Assembly: GCF_001653235.2 (NCBI RefSeq)
Contig: NC_035792.1
Coordinates: forward strand, 2,108,001-2,172,000
Reading direction: 5' to 3'
Origin: Pochonia chlamydosporia 170
Taxonomy: Eukaryota; Ascomycota; Sordariomycetes; Hypocreales; Clavicipitaceae
DNA length: 64,000 nucleotides
Shown here in pieces: positions 46,143 to 61,611 of this stretch. The translations under genes and the position numbers were made by a program. Every line of letters starts with the position of its first letter. The stretch's first letter is position 1. A model generated the notes under the pieces. That model saw only the letters and a program-made list of their open reading frames with translations. It was not told the DNA's origin and ran no database searches.

Positions 46143-48041
46143 CGCAGCACGCTATTCACCTTGGGGTACTGCTCGATGAGCCACATGTCGGTTATGTTAG
46201 ATCAGCTCAGATAGCACTGTATCCGCATTTAGCTTCGTTCTTGATCTGTTCTGTTCGTCTTTTCTTAATCCGACGTCCTGAAGCTTTGTGATGACTGTAT
46301 AAACTCTGTTGCTCTCCGACTGCTTGGCCAGCATCTTTAGCCCGACGTAGATGTAAAACGACGCTTGTTACTACGAATGAGCATCACCAAGACGTAATGG
46401 CGTAAGCGAAGTTAGAGACATTCGATCTCAGGGAAGCTGCCCAATGCAAGATGTTCTGCCGTCAAGCTGGACTCCGCCTCCACACTGCCGTGCCTTGGGC
46501 AGTCAGGATTAGCCACAAATATTGACACCTAACACTTGGTGGTGCCCAGCGTGTCAGCTGACGATGATCTTGATACCCGACTTTGAAACCCCAGACAGGA
46601 GAGTTTAAATGTAAGTATTTATTCGTTGCAAAGGCAGAAGTGTAGAATTGTACGGACGCATAATATCACGTCGGCACACAGTTTAAATCGCTGATTTAAG
46701 ATCTTCTATTATCTTACTTTGGGGGTCCCAATCTGCCATGGCATCACTATCCAGAACCACTACCGAGCACTTGAGAACAAACTGCAGTGCTGAGATGGCC
46801 ACCCCTCGGAGACCTAGGCTGCTCAGGTGTAATGTCACAGAAGCCTCCATAAGCAAACAAAGTGCAAGTCGCGATGTTATTATCACACCAGCCTCGCCAT
46901 CTGCCGTGTACTTACTCAACAAGATGGGTAGCGTCTCTCTAAATCCAACCAACGCCGACGCTGGTGAGGTTGATGAAGTAGCGTTGAAGGGCCAAGTCCG
47001 AGCTATATCATATAGTGAAGAAAGCAGCCCATATGCCTCAGTTGATTACCGGACAAGTGATAAGGCATCAGTCCTGACGGGTTGGTTCTTAGCAGGCCTA
47101 AAGTATCAACCAGACGGTTCAGAAGTGGCTGACAGGCACCACAGGGGGGTATTTCAGCTTTCCGAGTTTCGACAACTGGTCATCGACTAAGACTGCCGAG
47201 TCATATCAAGAGCGTGACGAGTGAGCTGGGCTTCTGAGGGCGAGATCCGTTCACAGATTGACCCTACTGAATGGGTGAGAAGGTACGGTGTCTGCCATTT
47301 CGGCGGCAGTTCCTTGACACCTGTTGGCGCATCGACGACTTCTGAACGGCTTATGCGGCTGTAGAATGAAAAGGTGGCAAGACACCAATATCCAATTCAG
47401 CATTGATAGGAAAGCGGCTCCTTGGCAAGAGCTTGCACAATAACAGGATCGAAGGGAAGAAACCAGACTTTGAAGCATTATAGTATTTGGTATTTGAAGG
47501 AACCATGCTTTCCCGCTGTTAGCCTCAGCCTGGCAACAGTTCTAGATGTCTCCCAAGGCCCCAGGTATTTAGCTACGAGTGAGTGCATAATCAGAGAGCA
47601 CCATACTGGGTAGGTAGGCCAATGTGCTCAATTAAGCTACTGGAAGCACCAAAGCGTACTGGACGTCTTTAGACAATATTCCCTCCATTTGTGACATGGT
47701 GGCTGAACAATGCTCAGAAAACAATGTCAGCCTGTCCAATAAGTCTTCGTGCTGACATCTGGAGTTCCACTGGGGGGTGCGGCCTAGCCTAATTCGGGTA
47801 GTTCAAATAAGACTGGAGCTGTAAGCCTGAAAACAACACCCAACAAAGGATGGGGGTTGCTGACACGTGACATATTCAATTTCTGTGATGTGGGCCCGGA
47901 AAAATGGCACTCCGTGGAATTTTCCTACTGGGCTCGCTTAGACCTAGTCGATGCACACAAGAATTGAAATTATTCTCGCCCCTCCACGCATCCTTCCAGC
48001 ATCATCGGATTCTCCAACTGCTCACATATCGGCCAGCAAAC
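46143..48041. other. Intergenic region between URC1 and eS1 genes, one unassigned open frame
   Basis: 1.9 kb. A 150-codon plus-strand frame (46738-47190) overlaps an 89-codon minus-strand frame (46683-46952). Neither resembles a family I know and neither has supporting splice partners. The last few hundred bases should be the eS1 promoter. No transposon or tRNA was seen. Confidence 0.45.
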
Positions 48042-49055
48042 ATGGCGGTTGGAAAGTGAGTATTTCCTATCTGAATGGATTCTTAAGTTCGAATGCTGAT
48101 CGTATACAGGAACAAGAGACTCTCCAAGGGGAAGAAAGGTCTCAAGAAGAAGACCGTCGACCCCTTCTCCCGCAAGGACTGGTACTCTATCAAGGTAGGC
48201 TCGGACTTCGATGCCGAAACAATTCACAATTCGTTGGCTAATACATTGCATTAGGCACCCAGCTCCTTCAGCGTCCGAGAGTGAGTTTCTTTTGTCCCGC
48301 GTCACATTTTGCGCCACTATCGAGGTCTCAAAAAACACGACTAACTCGAGAGAATAGTGTCGGCAAGACCCTTGTGAACCGTACCACTGGTCTCAAGAAC
48401 GCAAACGATGCTTTGAAGGGCCGCATCGTCGAGGTCTCTCTGGCCGATCTCCAGAAGGATGAAGAGCACTCCTTCCGCAAGGTTCGCCTCCGCGTCGACG
48501 AGGTCCAAGGCAAGAACTGCCTGACCAACTTCCACGGCTTGGACTTCACTTCCGACAAACTTCGATCTCTGGTTCGCAAGTGGCAGACTCTGATCGAAGC
48601 CAATGTCACTGTTAAGACGACTGATGACTACCTCATTCGTCTTTTCGCCATCGGATTCACCAAGAGACGGCCCAACCAGATCAAGAAGACCACCTATGCC
48701 GCTTCTTCCCAGATTCGAGCCATCCGACGCAAGATGACCGATATTATTCAGCGTGAAGCTTCCAGCTGCACCCTTACTCAGTTGACGTCGAAACTGATCC
48801 CTGAGGTTATTGGCCGCGAGATCGAGAAATCCACCATTGGCATTTATCCTCTGCAAAACGTGCGTAATCGAAATCCGAAGTTAGTCGTGGTTGCTTACAT
48901 GAATATTTTAGGTGCACATTCGCAAGGTTAAGCTTCTGAAGGCCCCAAAGTTCGACTTGGGTGCCTTGATGGCCCTTCATGGTGAGTCGGGGACGGACGA
49001 TCAGGGCCAGAAGGTTGAGCGGGAGTTTAAGGAACGAGTTTTGACTGAGGTTTAA
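48042..49055 (+). CDS. RPS1: 40S ribosomal protein eS1 (S3a)
   Basis: Small-subunit ribosomal protein near the mRNA exit. Five exons, 48042-48055, 48110-48194, 48255-48280, 48358-48859 and 48912-49055, give 256 residues, the usual length. The first exon is 14 nt and encodes MAVGK jointly with the next, continuing [20 protein letters not shown] and [13 protein letters not shown], the universal eS1 opening. Later blocks are [39 protein letters not shown] and [20 protein letters not shown], then [20 protein letters not shown] after the last intron. It ends ERVLTEV at TAA 49053-49055. As with other ribosomal protein genes here, introns cluster near the 5' end. Confidence 0.96.
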
Positions 49056-49520
49056 ATGGTGTTACATGCAAGTGCGAGACTGGGAGGTTCTCACTGGTGA
49101 TGCACTCATCTCTGGCATTATTTCGGTCATTGTGGCGTAGCATCAACGGCGCGTTTGGGGAAAGGTAATTCTCCATATATGGTACAAAAAAGGCTCTGTT
49201 ACTACTCTATCCCATAGCTGGGGCTCATTATCTGCTGTGATGTGTGGCTGTTCATGTGTGCATAATGTTTTCGACGAGTAGAGCTCAAGATTGATGATGA
49301 CAATGCACGATGAGCTTGCTAAATGGTGAAGGCATGTAGGCTTTGAATTTCACCTTTGTGCTCTCGGGTTGGGAAATATGTACACAGGTCCGCACAAATT
49401 TATGAGCGCTTTTGTTGAAGTATTCGGCCTTCACCTTGACACACTAGCTGGCGCAATTTTCTTATACACTGGTCATATTTTGAATAGCAGTCTACATTCC
49501 CGAGAAACTGCCATGACTAC
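49056..49520. other. Convergent spacer between eS1 and the alpha/beta hydrolase gene
   Basis: 465 bases between the 3' ends of converging genes. T- and AT-rich patches are consistent with 3' UTRs. No gene was recognised. Confidence 0.5.
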
Positions 49521-50795
49521 CTAGCCTAGGTCCTCCTGCAGAAATGCGACGACAGCTGTTGAACAATTAGATTTATGATATGCTAATTAGAGCCTCAAAG
49601 GGCCTCACCTTCTCGAAATGCTTCTGGTTGCTCAGAGATAAGCCAATGGCCCGCGTCAACATCTACGACGCGAAAACGAGGAAAAAATTCTCCAATAGCG
49701 GGTAAAACCTCATCTGCGACGTAGTGGCTCCTCGTTCCTCGAACAAACAGGGCCGGTTTTTCGAATCTGCGCTCTTTAGGGCTCTTATAGGGAAAGTCTC
49801 CAAGATTGGCAAGTGATTTCCGTAGGATATCCAAAGGTACCCGAAATTTCTGCGTATTATCTCTAGGATCTTTGTATAAATTGCCGAGTAGGAACTGTCG
49901 AATTGGAAGAGACTGTGGCTGTATTAGCACAAAAAGAAAATTTTCTGATCATTGAGGAAACAAACGATCTGATGTCTTACTTCTTCAAAACTCTGTAAAA
50001 TTGCGTCGGCCTCGGCTTGTCGAGAGACCTTGGCATCTTGAATCTTTTGCATTCCTCGAACGTACTTGGAGAAATCACCATTCAGTGCAACATCAACGGG
50101 TGCGTTGTCCACTGCCACGATGCTTGATACCATCTCTGGTGAGCGAAGAGCAAGTGTCATTGCGGTCTTTGCACCCCTGGATAATCAGATATCGTTAGCC
50201 ATGGTGTTTTTCTTTCTTTCTTTCTTTCTTTCTTTTTTTTTTTGTATGTAAAGAGATCCCATGCGAGAGACGTACATCGAGTGGCCAATTATGGTAGCAT
50301 TGGTTAGCATGTTGTCCGTGATGAAACCAGCAACGTCCTCTGCCATCGACAGATAATCATGTCGTTGATTATGGGGAGACTCCCCATGGTTCCTCAAATC
50401 CTGCGATCAGATGTACTGTCAGCAGACATGCCACCAATGATCGGGTTGAGTAATGCGACTAACCAATACATATACATATCTTCCCAAATCGCGAGCGAGT
50501 GCTCTGAGTAGTAGTCACAGTTCAGTCAGTTGTTCTTGCTCAGATTCAGAACAGTCTCTTACTTGCTAATTGCCCTGTTATTCTTCTTCGAACCAAAAAG
50601 TCCATGTAAGAATAAAATCGGCGAATTTGTTGGACCTGCTTTGGGTTTGGTTGGCTCATGTAGATCGTACACCAGTGGCCGCACTGTCGGTGGGTGAAAT
50701 TTCTGGGAATAGCGTCGGCTAAGTTGCAGAACAGGGAGAGTATACACTGCACTATAGCATCGCGAATAAATTCTAGAAGTAGGAATAATGGCCAT
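49521..50795 (-). CDS. Mitochondrial alpha/beta hydrolase (ABHD11/Imo32/Eat1 group)
   Basis: Serine hydrolase of the alpha/beta fold. Exons (minus order) are 50563-50795, 50464-50503, 50276-50400, 49981-50176, 49609-49918 and 49521-49555: 939 nt, 312 residues. The N-terminus MAIIPTSRIYSRCYSAVYTL is Arg/Ser-rich and presequence-like. The oxyanion region LFLHGLFGSKKNNRAISK, the DLRNHGESP motif and the nucleophile elbow GHSMGAKTA are clear; DAGHWLISEQP supplies the catalytic His. The 99-nt intron splitting the Met codon of GHSMG contains a TTTC repeat. The final exon encodes AVVAFLQEDLG and replaces a short readthrough end. An upstream ATG at 50891 would add 32 residues. Relatives include yeast Imo32 and the ethyl-acetate-forming Eat1; substrate cannot be assigned here. 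Confidence 0.86.
50206..50243. repeat. (TTTC)n microsatellite inside an intron
   Basis: About six TTTC units followed by a run of T. It lies within intron 50177-50275 of the alpha/beta hydrolase gene, where it reads as (GAAA)n on the coding strand, near the acceptor half of the intron. Confidence 0.85.
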
Positions 50796-51439
50796 GGCGA
50801 TTGCTATAACATTGAAGCAGGTCGATCCAACCTTGTTTTGCAATGCCACACCCGATTGACAGGCTTTGCCAACACCAGAGGTAAGGGGCATCTGGGATCA
50901 TGATCTCTTACATAATGTCAGGTTCAAGGCACATGTGGGTCCCGCGGGGTGGTGGTACTTTAACTGCCATCAAACACCAAATACTCCAAACAATCTCAGT
51001 CTTATTACAAGAGATCCATAGAATTGAGAGCAGAATACAAACGCAAAACTAACTTGAATGGGGTTTTTCGGGTATCAAGCTTGTTCAAGGAGCGATCGTG
51101 GACACCTGTGCTTTATTTTCTGCCTCAAAGAGGATGAGGGACCCGACCTGCCAACTCATCTTGTTCTGAGTGCTGTTTGGCTACCAATAAATCTTGCTAG
51201 CGTGGGGCTGCCAGCTGTCCACAATTCCATCCCAGTTCCCGTCCACCCTCCCCTCGGCACAACCCTCCTACTACTAAGATTACCTGCCCATAGTTTTCAA
51301 TCACCAAAAGCGTACGTGAGAGTTGAATCATCACTTTGAATCCAACTTCTGGCCTACCTCGCAACTTAACCTGCCGTCGAAGCCGACGTCAACTACGTTC
51401 ATCTTCTTTCCACGGTACTATCTCACCACGGAGACAAGG
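50796..51439. promoter_or_regulatory. Divergent promoter between the hydrolase gene and SEC23
   Basis: 644 bases between divergent genes. The final ~150 bases are C/T-rich, a likely SEC23 leader. If the hydrolase starts at 50891 its coding region would take up the first 96 bases. No other feature. Confidence 0.5.
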
Positions 51440-54145
<2,706 letters not shown>

Positions 54146-54699
54146 ATATACTCATCGTACAGTCTTCGGGCTGCATGTATTAGTGGCCTCTATGCAACGT
54201 TAGGAATAATGCTTCAAACTTGGTACTCGGTCAATAAAGCAGCGAACCCGCTTCACTGTCAGCAACATGTGGGCAATAGATGTAATTTGAAGCTCAGCTC
54301 GTCACAGCTGTGCTATTTCTGTACTTCTCACAATAAAAGTGGTCGTCTTCTTTCTTCACGAAGTCCATGTGCTTATTACAAGTGTGCTAGATGATCATCG
54401 CATGTACTGCAAATATCTCCCAAGTTGCCATCCATTGGTCCCAAGGATCCATTGTACACGCTCTGCAGTTCGAAAATTGATAAAGTGGGTCATTGATATG
54501 CGTTTATCAGACATGGATTTATGGGGGTACGTCGGGTACGTGCATTGTCTGCTTCATTTCAATTAGGGCAGAGTTGTGGGGCACACATAATTTTCTACAG
54601 TCTTGTGTGGGAGATTTTGTGAACTTCTCAAACCCGTCCTTCCTTCTCAACACCTACGGCACGCAAACCACGAGCCTCTGCCAGTTTCAACAAGCCAAC
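54146..54699. other. Intergenic region upstream of the uL11 gene
   Basis: 554 bases between tandem genes. The last ~60 bases are C- and A-rich, typical of a ribosomal protein gene leader. No gene or repeat was recognised. Confidence 0.5.
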
Positions 54700-55457
<758 letters not shown>

Positions 55458-56696
55458 AATTCGTCGTAAACATTGTTGCAATGAGGCAGGCTATGCGGCG
55501 ATAATTTTCGTGGACTGTGACAACCGCACAGTGTGATAGTGTAGGCATCTACATCACAAGATAGTTTTGTCTCAAATGCATCCCCTTGGTGACCCATCTT
55601 GTCGTGATATGGGTGACGAACAGGTAACCTTGGCTACACTCTGAAATTCACCAGACTTCACGGTGGTTTATTTCAATTTTTGCTCAAGGAAGAAAACATG
55701 TACGACGGCCCTATACTCACCGCGACACTCCAGCAACTTTGCTTCATGGGTGTAGTGGTCCATTAATTTGGCCGACATATCTTTAGTTTCCATTTGGAAA
55801 ATTTGTCAACATGATTTATCAAACTGAAGGAACTTGAACAGATCAGCACTAGGACGTCTTCCGTATAAATGGTGGCATATGGCTCCATTTACCACTCGTA
55901 CAACAGCAACGAGTCACCAACCATATGACACCTCTGCCACCGACGCAGTAGCGCATAGCACGTCCTACTTTAGTCAACCAAATACTTACATATTGGCACG
56001 AGGTACTCTGCATGGATACCTGCGGTTCGACAACCACCCAGGGCTTCCTGGGTACTTAGGTAGGACAGGAAGCGTCTGCCCACATGGGAGTATAACTCGA
56101 GACATGTGCCAGTACGGTCACGACGAAAGCAATATCAAAGCTACAGGCAAATTTAATATGAATTGAATCATTCCTGTTCTCAACTACATGTTTGTGTACG
56201 CACAGAGTCTCATGTTGTCGTCGCCACTGGAAAAGTGAACCGCTTGTGGAAGGGTCAAGGCCAATGCCCATGGAGCTTACCTCCACCGCCTCCCAGGCGC
56301 CACAACACAAGCCACCCTGAGCAGCAACTTCCATGCATCCCTTCGACCAACAGCACTTGGCAGGTCAGCAATCACTCCACGACGTCTCCTCATCATCTTC
56401 GCCCCTCGCCTAGAAACACTACGCTGCGACCCAGGCAACGTAGGGTGTATCATATCAAGTCGTATCCATTCTATCGAGATAATACACCATCATTACCCGA
56501 AGAATAGCGCTGGAACACCTCGAAAGCCGCAGGGCTCCAGCGTCATCCACGAGGAAGACGCCGCCAATAGCCCCAAATGCGTCTCAATTACTTCATGTCA
56601 TCAGCCATGCGTTGAACGGCAGGCCATGACCGAATGCTGACTTGCCAGCCGTCTCTCTTTTACTGTTAACTCTGCATTAGATAGTCTCATCTGTTT
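55458..56696. other. Intergenic region and probable long leader of the GlcNAc transferase gene
   Basis: 1.24 kb between tandem genes. Proline/histidine-rich open frames at 56163-56507 do not splice obviously into the downstream gene and may be leader sequence. A GGGTACTTAGGTAGG element near 56051 is a broken member of the palindrome family. Confidence 0.45.
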
Positions 56697-59600
56697 ATGC
56701 TGGAGATGCTTCCCGCACCGCCGATGCATCCTGGGACTGTGCCAGGACAGCGGGCACTTGATCGGATACCCAATCTCTCTGGACGCGAGGCGAACGGACA
56801 CGATGATTGCCACATTCCTCGTTTTGTATCAACTCATAGACGCTCCTTCCCAATCAGGATCTCGCAGTCGACCCAACAGGCTGCCATGCCGTCCGCACAT
56901 TTAGGACCGTTTACGCCTGAACATAACCTCCGAAGAAAGACGCCAGGTGGTACGGTTGAGTCGGGGTATGATGGCTCCCCGATTCAGCAATTTCCAGGCC
57001 CTCCACCATTGAAGCATATGATTCTCCCCGTATCAGCTAGCCCAGCTCCCTACGCCTCAAGAACTACCTTGCCGGGAACTTTACAGCAACCTTGGGTCCA
57101 ACCGAATGCACCCAGCGCTCATCACCAAAGCTGCCCTTCTGCAACACATTTTCCTCCTACCCCTTGGGCATACAACGATGCAGCACCCGCAACTTTTGAT
57201 CCTTCGACCATTTTGACCAGTGTACCCTACCCGATGAACAGTCCATTGACTGTCAATAATCTCCAAGCCGCATGTCAGCATTCGGATTTTTGCCAGCCAG
57301 TTCTTCGAGCACACGAGCACAATGTGCGCGCCTTCTGCCCACCTCCTGCCCCAACCAGCGGCTCCTTACTCTTTGGGCACATGGGTTGGCAACCCGGACC
57401 ATCGCCATGGGATCATCACAAATACGAGCAGCCCATTCCCTTTGGTGTCACGTATGCCACGGCAGATACACCGCGCACGGCATATACCAACCCTACCAAT
57501 CTTGTGAACCAACAATCATCTATATATTCCAAGCATCTAGAGTTGACTGGCGGGACGAACCATTCCACACATAGCCAACGGTGGGGAAGTCTACCTCTGC
57601 ATATTGCTTCCCACAATGGAGCCTTGGGAAGAGGATCAATCTCAACTGCAGAGTCACATTTTCGCGAAAAATCATTGCAACATTCCCACCAAAGCTACAT
57701 TGAACTGCTTTCATACTTGCAAGCAAGTGGCAGAACTAACCCAACGAGAAGTAGCCCTGGCAGTTTCAATTCGCAGAAGCTCCCAGCATACCCTAAACCA
57801 CCGAAGCTACGATGCATTGGAATGTCCAAATGCTCTAGTATATCAACCCCAGACACCTTGTGCATCAACAACGTTGACGCGGAGTCGTCCCAACGAGCTA
57901 GACGGTATACTCTGGGGAACTCTCGGGCATTATACAGCAACCCTGCCTACAACCCGCCAGTTCCAAGTAGCAACACCGCATATGTACTTGACCAAAAACT
58001 AGTCTCAACAGACCTCAACCTCGCAAGTTCCCCTTTTGATACCGTAGCGACTGCTTCAACACATCCCCTGCCGATTGCAAACGCTCTATCGTCGTTGGAG
58101 ATTCTCAACAACCTATGTGAGCAAAGCGAATGGCGGTGGATAGAAGGGATGCTCGTGGGAGGCTGCCTACTGTATGGCCTAGAGAGGTATGGTGATGCAT
58201 TGAAGTGGTTCTCGGCAATTACTAAGTTGGATTCGACGTAAGTGCGCTAATCAGCCGAAGCTTCCCATGTCTATGGCAATAATTAATTTACCCGGTAGTC
58301 ACGTTGAGGCTACTACGCACGTAGGTGCAGCTCTGTATTGTCTTGGTCGCCAAAGTGAAGCTGAGCAGAACTGGCTTCGGGCGGTAAAGTTACAACCCGA
58401 TTTTCTAGATGCCGCCGAGCACCTGGTTGGGCATCTGTACAGAAACCGTAGTGGAGAAGCCGTCGAAGTCATAGCATATGTTCAGAAAGCTCTAGGCCCT
58501 GTCTTATCAAGCAACACGAACGCTCTCAAGGCAAAGACAATCTCGGGGGAATCAAGAGGACCCAACGTACCAGCAAACCTCGACATTCAGTTTTCAACCA
58601 GAGGACAAGGTGCGGACATAGCCGGCTTTGGCTCTAGCGGCTATTTGCTGTCTGGCTTAGATAACGGAAGGATGCTGGCCTTAATTCATGCGAAAGGCAC
58701 GCTATTGTATAGCCAGAAAGACATTGACCGCGCCTCCAAAGCGTTTCAGGAAGCCGTTCTGATCAGTGTGGGACGGCAAGTTACTGGAATACAGGAGCTC
58801 ATACGTCTTATTCAGGCAGCGCTGTCGCCCCGGGTTGCACACAATGATGTTGAGGGCCACACGTCGCAGCCTTCGCGGCCATTGATGCTGGCACCAGAGA
58901 AAGCTCGGCACACTGCCCGTCTTGTGTTTGGTGGCTGTGGTGATTTACCAGGCCTCCGATTTCTTCGAAGCGGGCCTTCTAAGCGCGCCGCCGTGCAAAC
59001 AACAAGCAACTCTTTGCTTTCACTTGCTAAAATCTTGCAAGATGCCATGTCCAGTGGCAATACGGACCTAACCCTATTCCGCGGATCATCTCAAGTCAGC
59101 GATATCCTTGCCCTGTACTATCTGTCGCTCTCTCTCCAAGAGAGCCCATCCACCGCCAATAATGTTGGCATCCTTCTCGCTGGTGTTCAGCAAGGTATTG
59201 CCACCTCCACAAGCACAGCTAACAAAGCAGTTACGCAAACTAGTATACCCGGTATCATCCCAGGCAGTGGCCTTGCGCTGGCTCTTGCGTATTACAATTA
59301 TGGCCTTCGACTCGATCCAAATCATGTTCATCTTCACACAAATCTCGGCAGTTTGCTCAAGGATGTTGGTCAATTGGATTTGGCCATACAGATGTATGAA
59401 CGCGCTGTATCCTGCGACGGGACGTTCGACATCGCTCTTACAAATCTTGCAAACGCTGTGAAAGACAAGGGGAGGATAAACGATGCCATTCATTACTATC
59501 GACGCGCCGTAAATGCGAATCCCGGGTTCGCGGAAGCCGTATGTGGGCTGTTCACGGCTTTAAATTCTGTGTGCAACTGGCGCGGACGTGGGGGCGCATT

Positions 59601-61611
59601 TCTCGAATCCGGAAAGTATGACCGGTGGCATGTCAACAGTGATGGGGTGCTTGTGGATGTTCAAACGAGCGGTTGTAGCAGCGGCCTGACGAAGCGTGTC
59701 GTTGATATTGTGAGCCAACAATTAAAGGATGCATCTTACTGGGGCCGAGACATGTTGCAGGACTCTGTTATTCAAGAATTGGTCAGGCAACTACAACCTC
59801 TCTGCAAAGACCCAACTTTCCGGTTAGAAGAATCCCTTCGTCATTGGGCTGGTCGGCCGTGGGAAGGATCCCGCCTTTTACGGTTAATAGAGCGCGCCAC
59901 GAAGGTGTTATTGAGGAAGAGCTATGGTGATTATTATTTGAGTGCCGGAACAGAAGCATGGGCGTACGAACGACCAAAGCTGCCTCAGAGTTTGGCTATC
60001 CCATCAGCACCGACTGTTCTTCCGTTCCATACTTTTACCTGTCCCTTGACAGCAAAGCACATAAGAGCAATCGCTCAACGAAATGCTCTACGAATATCTA
60101 GCTCGACTCTTCGATCACCTTGGATGCCTTCTACCGTCTGCCAGCCGCCTCACCCCCCCAACCCGAATCTGAATGTGGGATATATATCCTCGGATTTTAA
60201 TAACCACCCTTTGGCACACCTGTGAGTTACCACCCCCCGTCAATGGAGACTAGTCACCTTTGGAGCTCTATCGACATTTAGGCTGACTCTTTTGAAGGAT
60301 GCAATCGGCTTTTGGGTTTCATGACCCGGACCGTGTTCGGGCTATATGCTATGCCACCACCCCAAGTGATAGATCTGTTCATCGCCAGCAAATTGAGCGC
60401 GAGGCACCGGTATTTAGAGACGTCAGCAACTGGCCACCAGATAAGTTGATCGAACAGATTACGCGCGACAATATTCACATACTGGTAAACTTGAACGGCT
60501 ACACTCGCGGCGCAAGAAACGAAATTTTTGCAGCCCGGCCGGCACCTATTCAAATGTCGTTCATGGGGTTTGCCGGAACCCTGGGTGCTGAGTGGTGCGA
60601 CTACATCCTAGCTGATAAGACTGCCATTCCGTCGACCACCCTTCGACCCTGGAGGGATAACGTGTCAATTGAAGATATATTTTGTGACGAAAGCGAGGAC
60701 ACAGCTGGTGATTGGATGTATTCGGAGAATATTATATTTTGCCGTGATACTTTCTTTTGCTGCGACCATGCACAGTCCTGTGCAATCGGCGAGAAGGGAA
60801 CGGAATGGGCTGATGTGGAGAGGCGCAGATGGGAGATGCGAAAGGAGCTGTTTCCAAGATTGGGAGACGATGTCATCATTCTCGGCAACTTCAACCAGCT
60901 GTACAAGGTACGTTGACAATTGCTATCCTTGACCTACCACTAGCGAAGGGCTACAATCTGACGAGACATATGTAGATCGATCCTACTACATTTCGGTCCT
61001 GGCTACGGATCCTTGCCCGGGCCCCACGAGCTGTTTTGTGGTTGCTTCGGTTCCCCGAACCTGGTGAGAGCAACCTGAGAGCCACAGCTAAAGCGTGGGC
61101 CGGGCTTGAAGTTGCAGAAAGAATCATATTCACAGATGTCGCCCCAAAGAATCAACACATCTCCAGGGCTGGAGTGTGTGACTTGTTTCTGGACACTCCA
61201 GAGTGCAATGCACACACCACAGCGGCTGACGTACTGTGGTCCAGCACTCCGCTCCTAACACTCCCCCGTTACCCCTACAAAATGTGCTCTCGAATGGCTG
61301 CATCTATTTTGCGTGGCGCGCTGCCCCGATCGTTGGAGGGTCAACAGGCAGCCAATGAACTGATTACCGACAGTGATGTAGAGTATGAGCAGCGCGCGGT
61401 TCATCTGGCAAACGGTCTCAAATACACGATAACTGAGGGTGGATACGGCCGAGCCGACGGTCGCCTGGCAGACATCCGGAAACTTCTGTGGGATAGTAAG
61501 TGGCGTTGCGGATTATTCGATACCCAGCGGTGGGTAAAAGACCTAGAAAAAGCATATGAAGAGGCGTGGCGAAGATGGATTGATGGCACTGGCGGTGACA
61601 TTTACCTCTGA
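56697..61611 (+). CDS. TPR-containing UDP-GlcNAc:polypeptide O-GlcNAc transferase (GT41, SPINDLY/OGT type)
   Basis: Nucleocytoplasmic glycosyltransferase of family GT41. Exons 56697-58237, 58299-60221, 60298-60907 and 60976-61611 give 1569 residues. The first ~470 residues are Pro/Ser/His-rich and poorly conserved. TPR repeats follow from about residue 480 (GMLVGGCLLYGLERYGDALK), with further repeats in LDPNHVHLHTNLGSLLKDVG and LANAVKDKGRINDAIHYYRR. The catalytic half begins VGYISSDFNNHPLAHLMQSA, with IHILVNLNGYTRGARNEIFA, PAPIQMSFMGFAGTLGAEWC and LFLDTPECNAHTTAADVLWS, the nucleotide-sugar binding motifs. The end is AWRRWIDGTGGDIYL at TGA 61609-61611. Whether the fungal enzyme transfers GlcNAc or fucose, as plant SPY does, cannot be decided from sequence alone. 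The start could lie upstream if a 5' exon exists. Confidence 0.9.
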
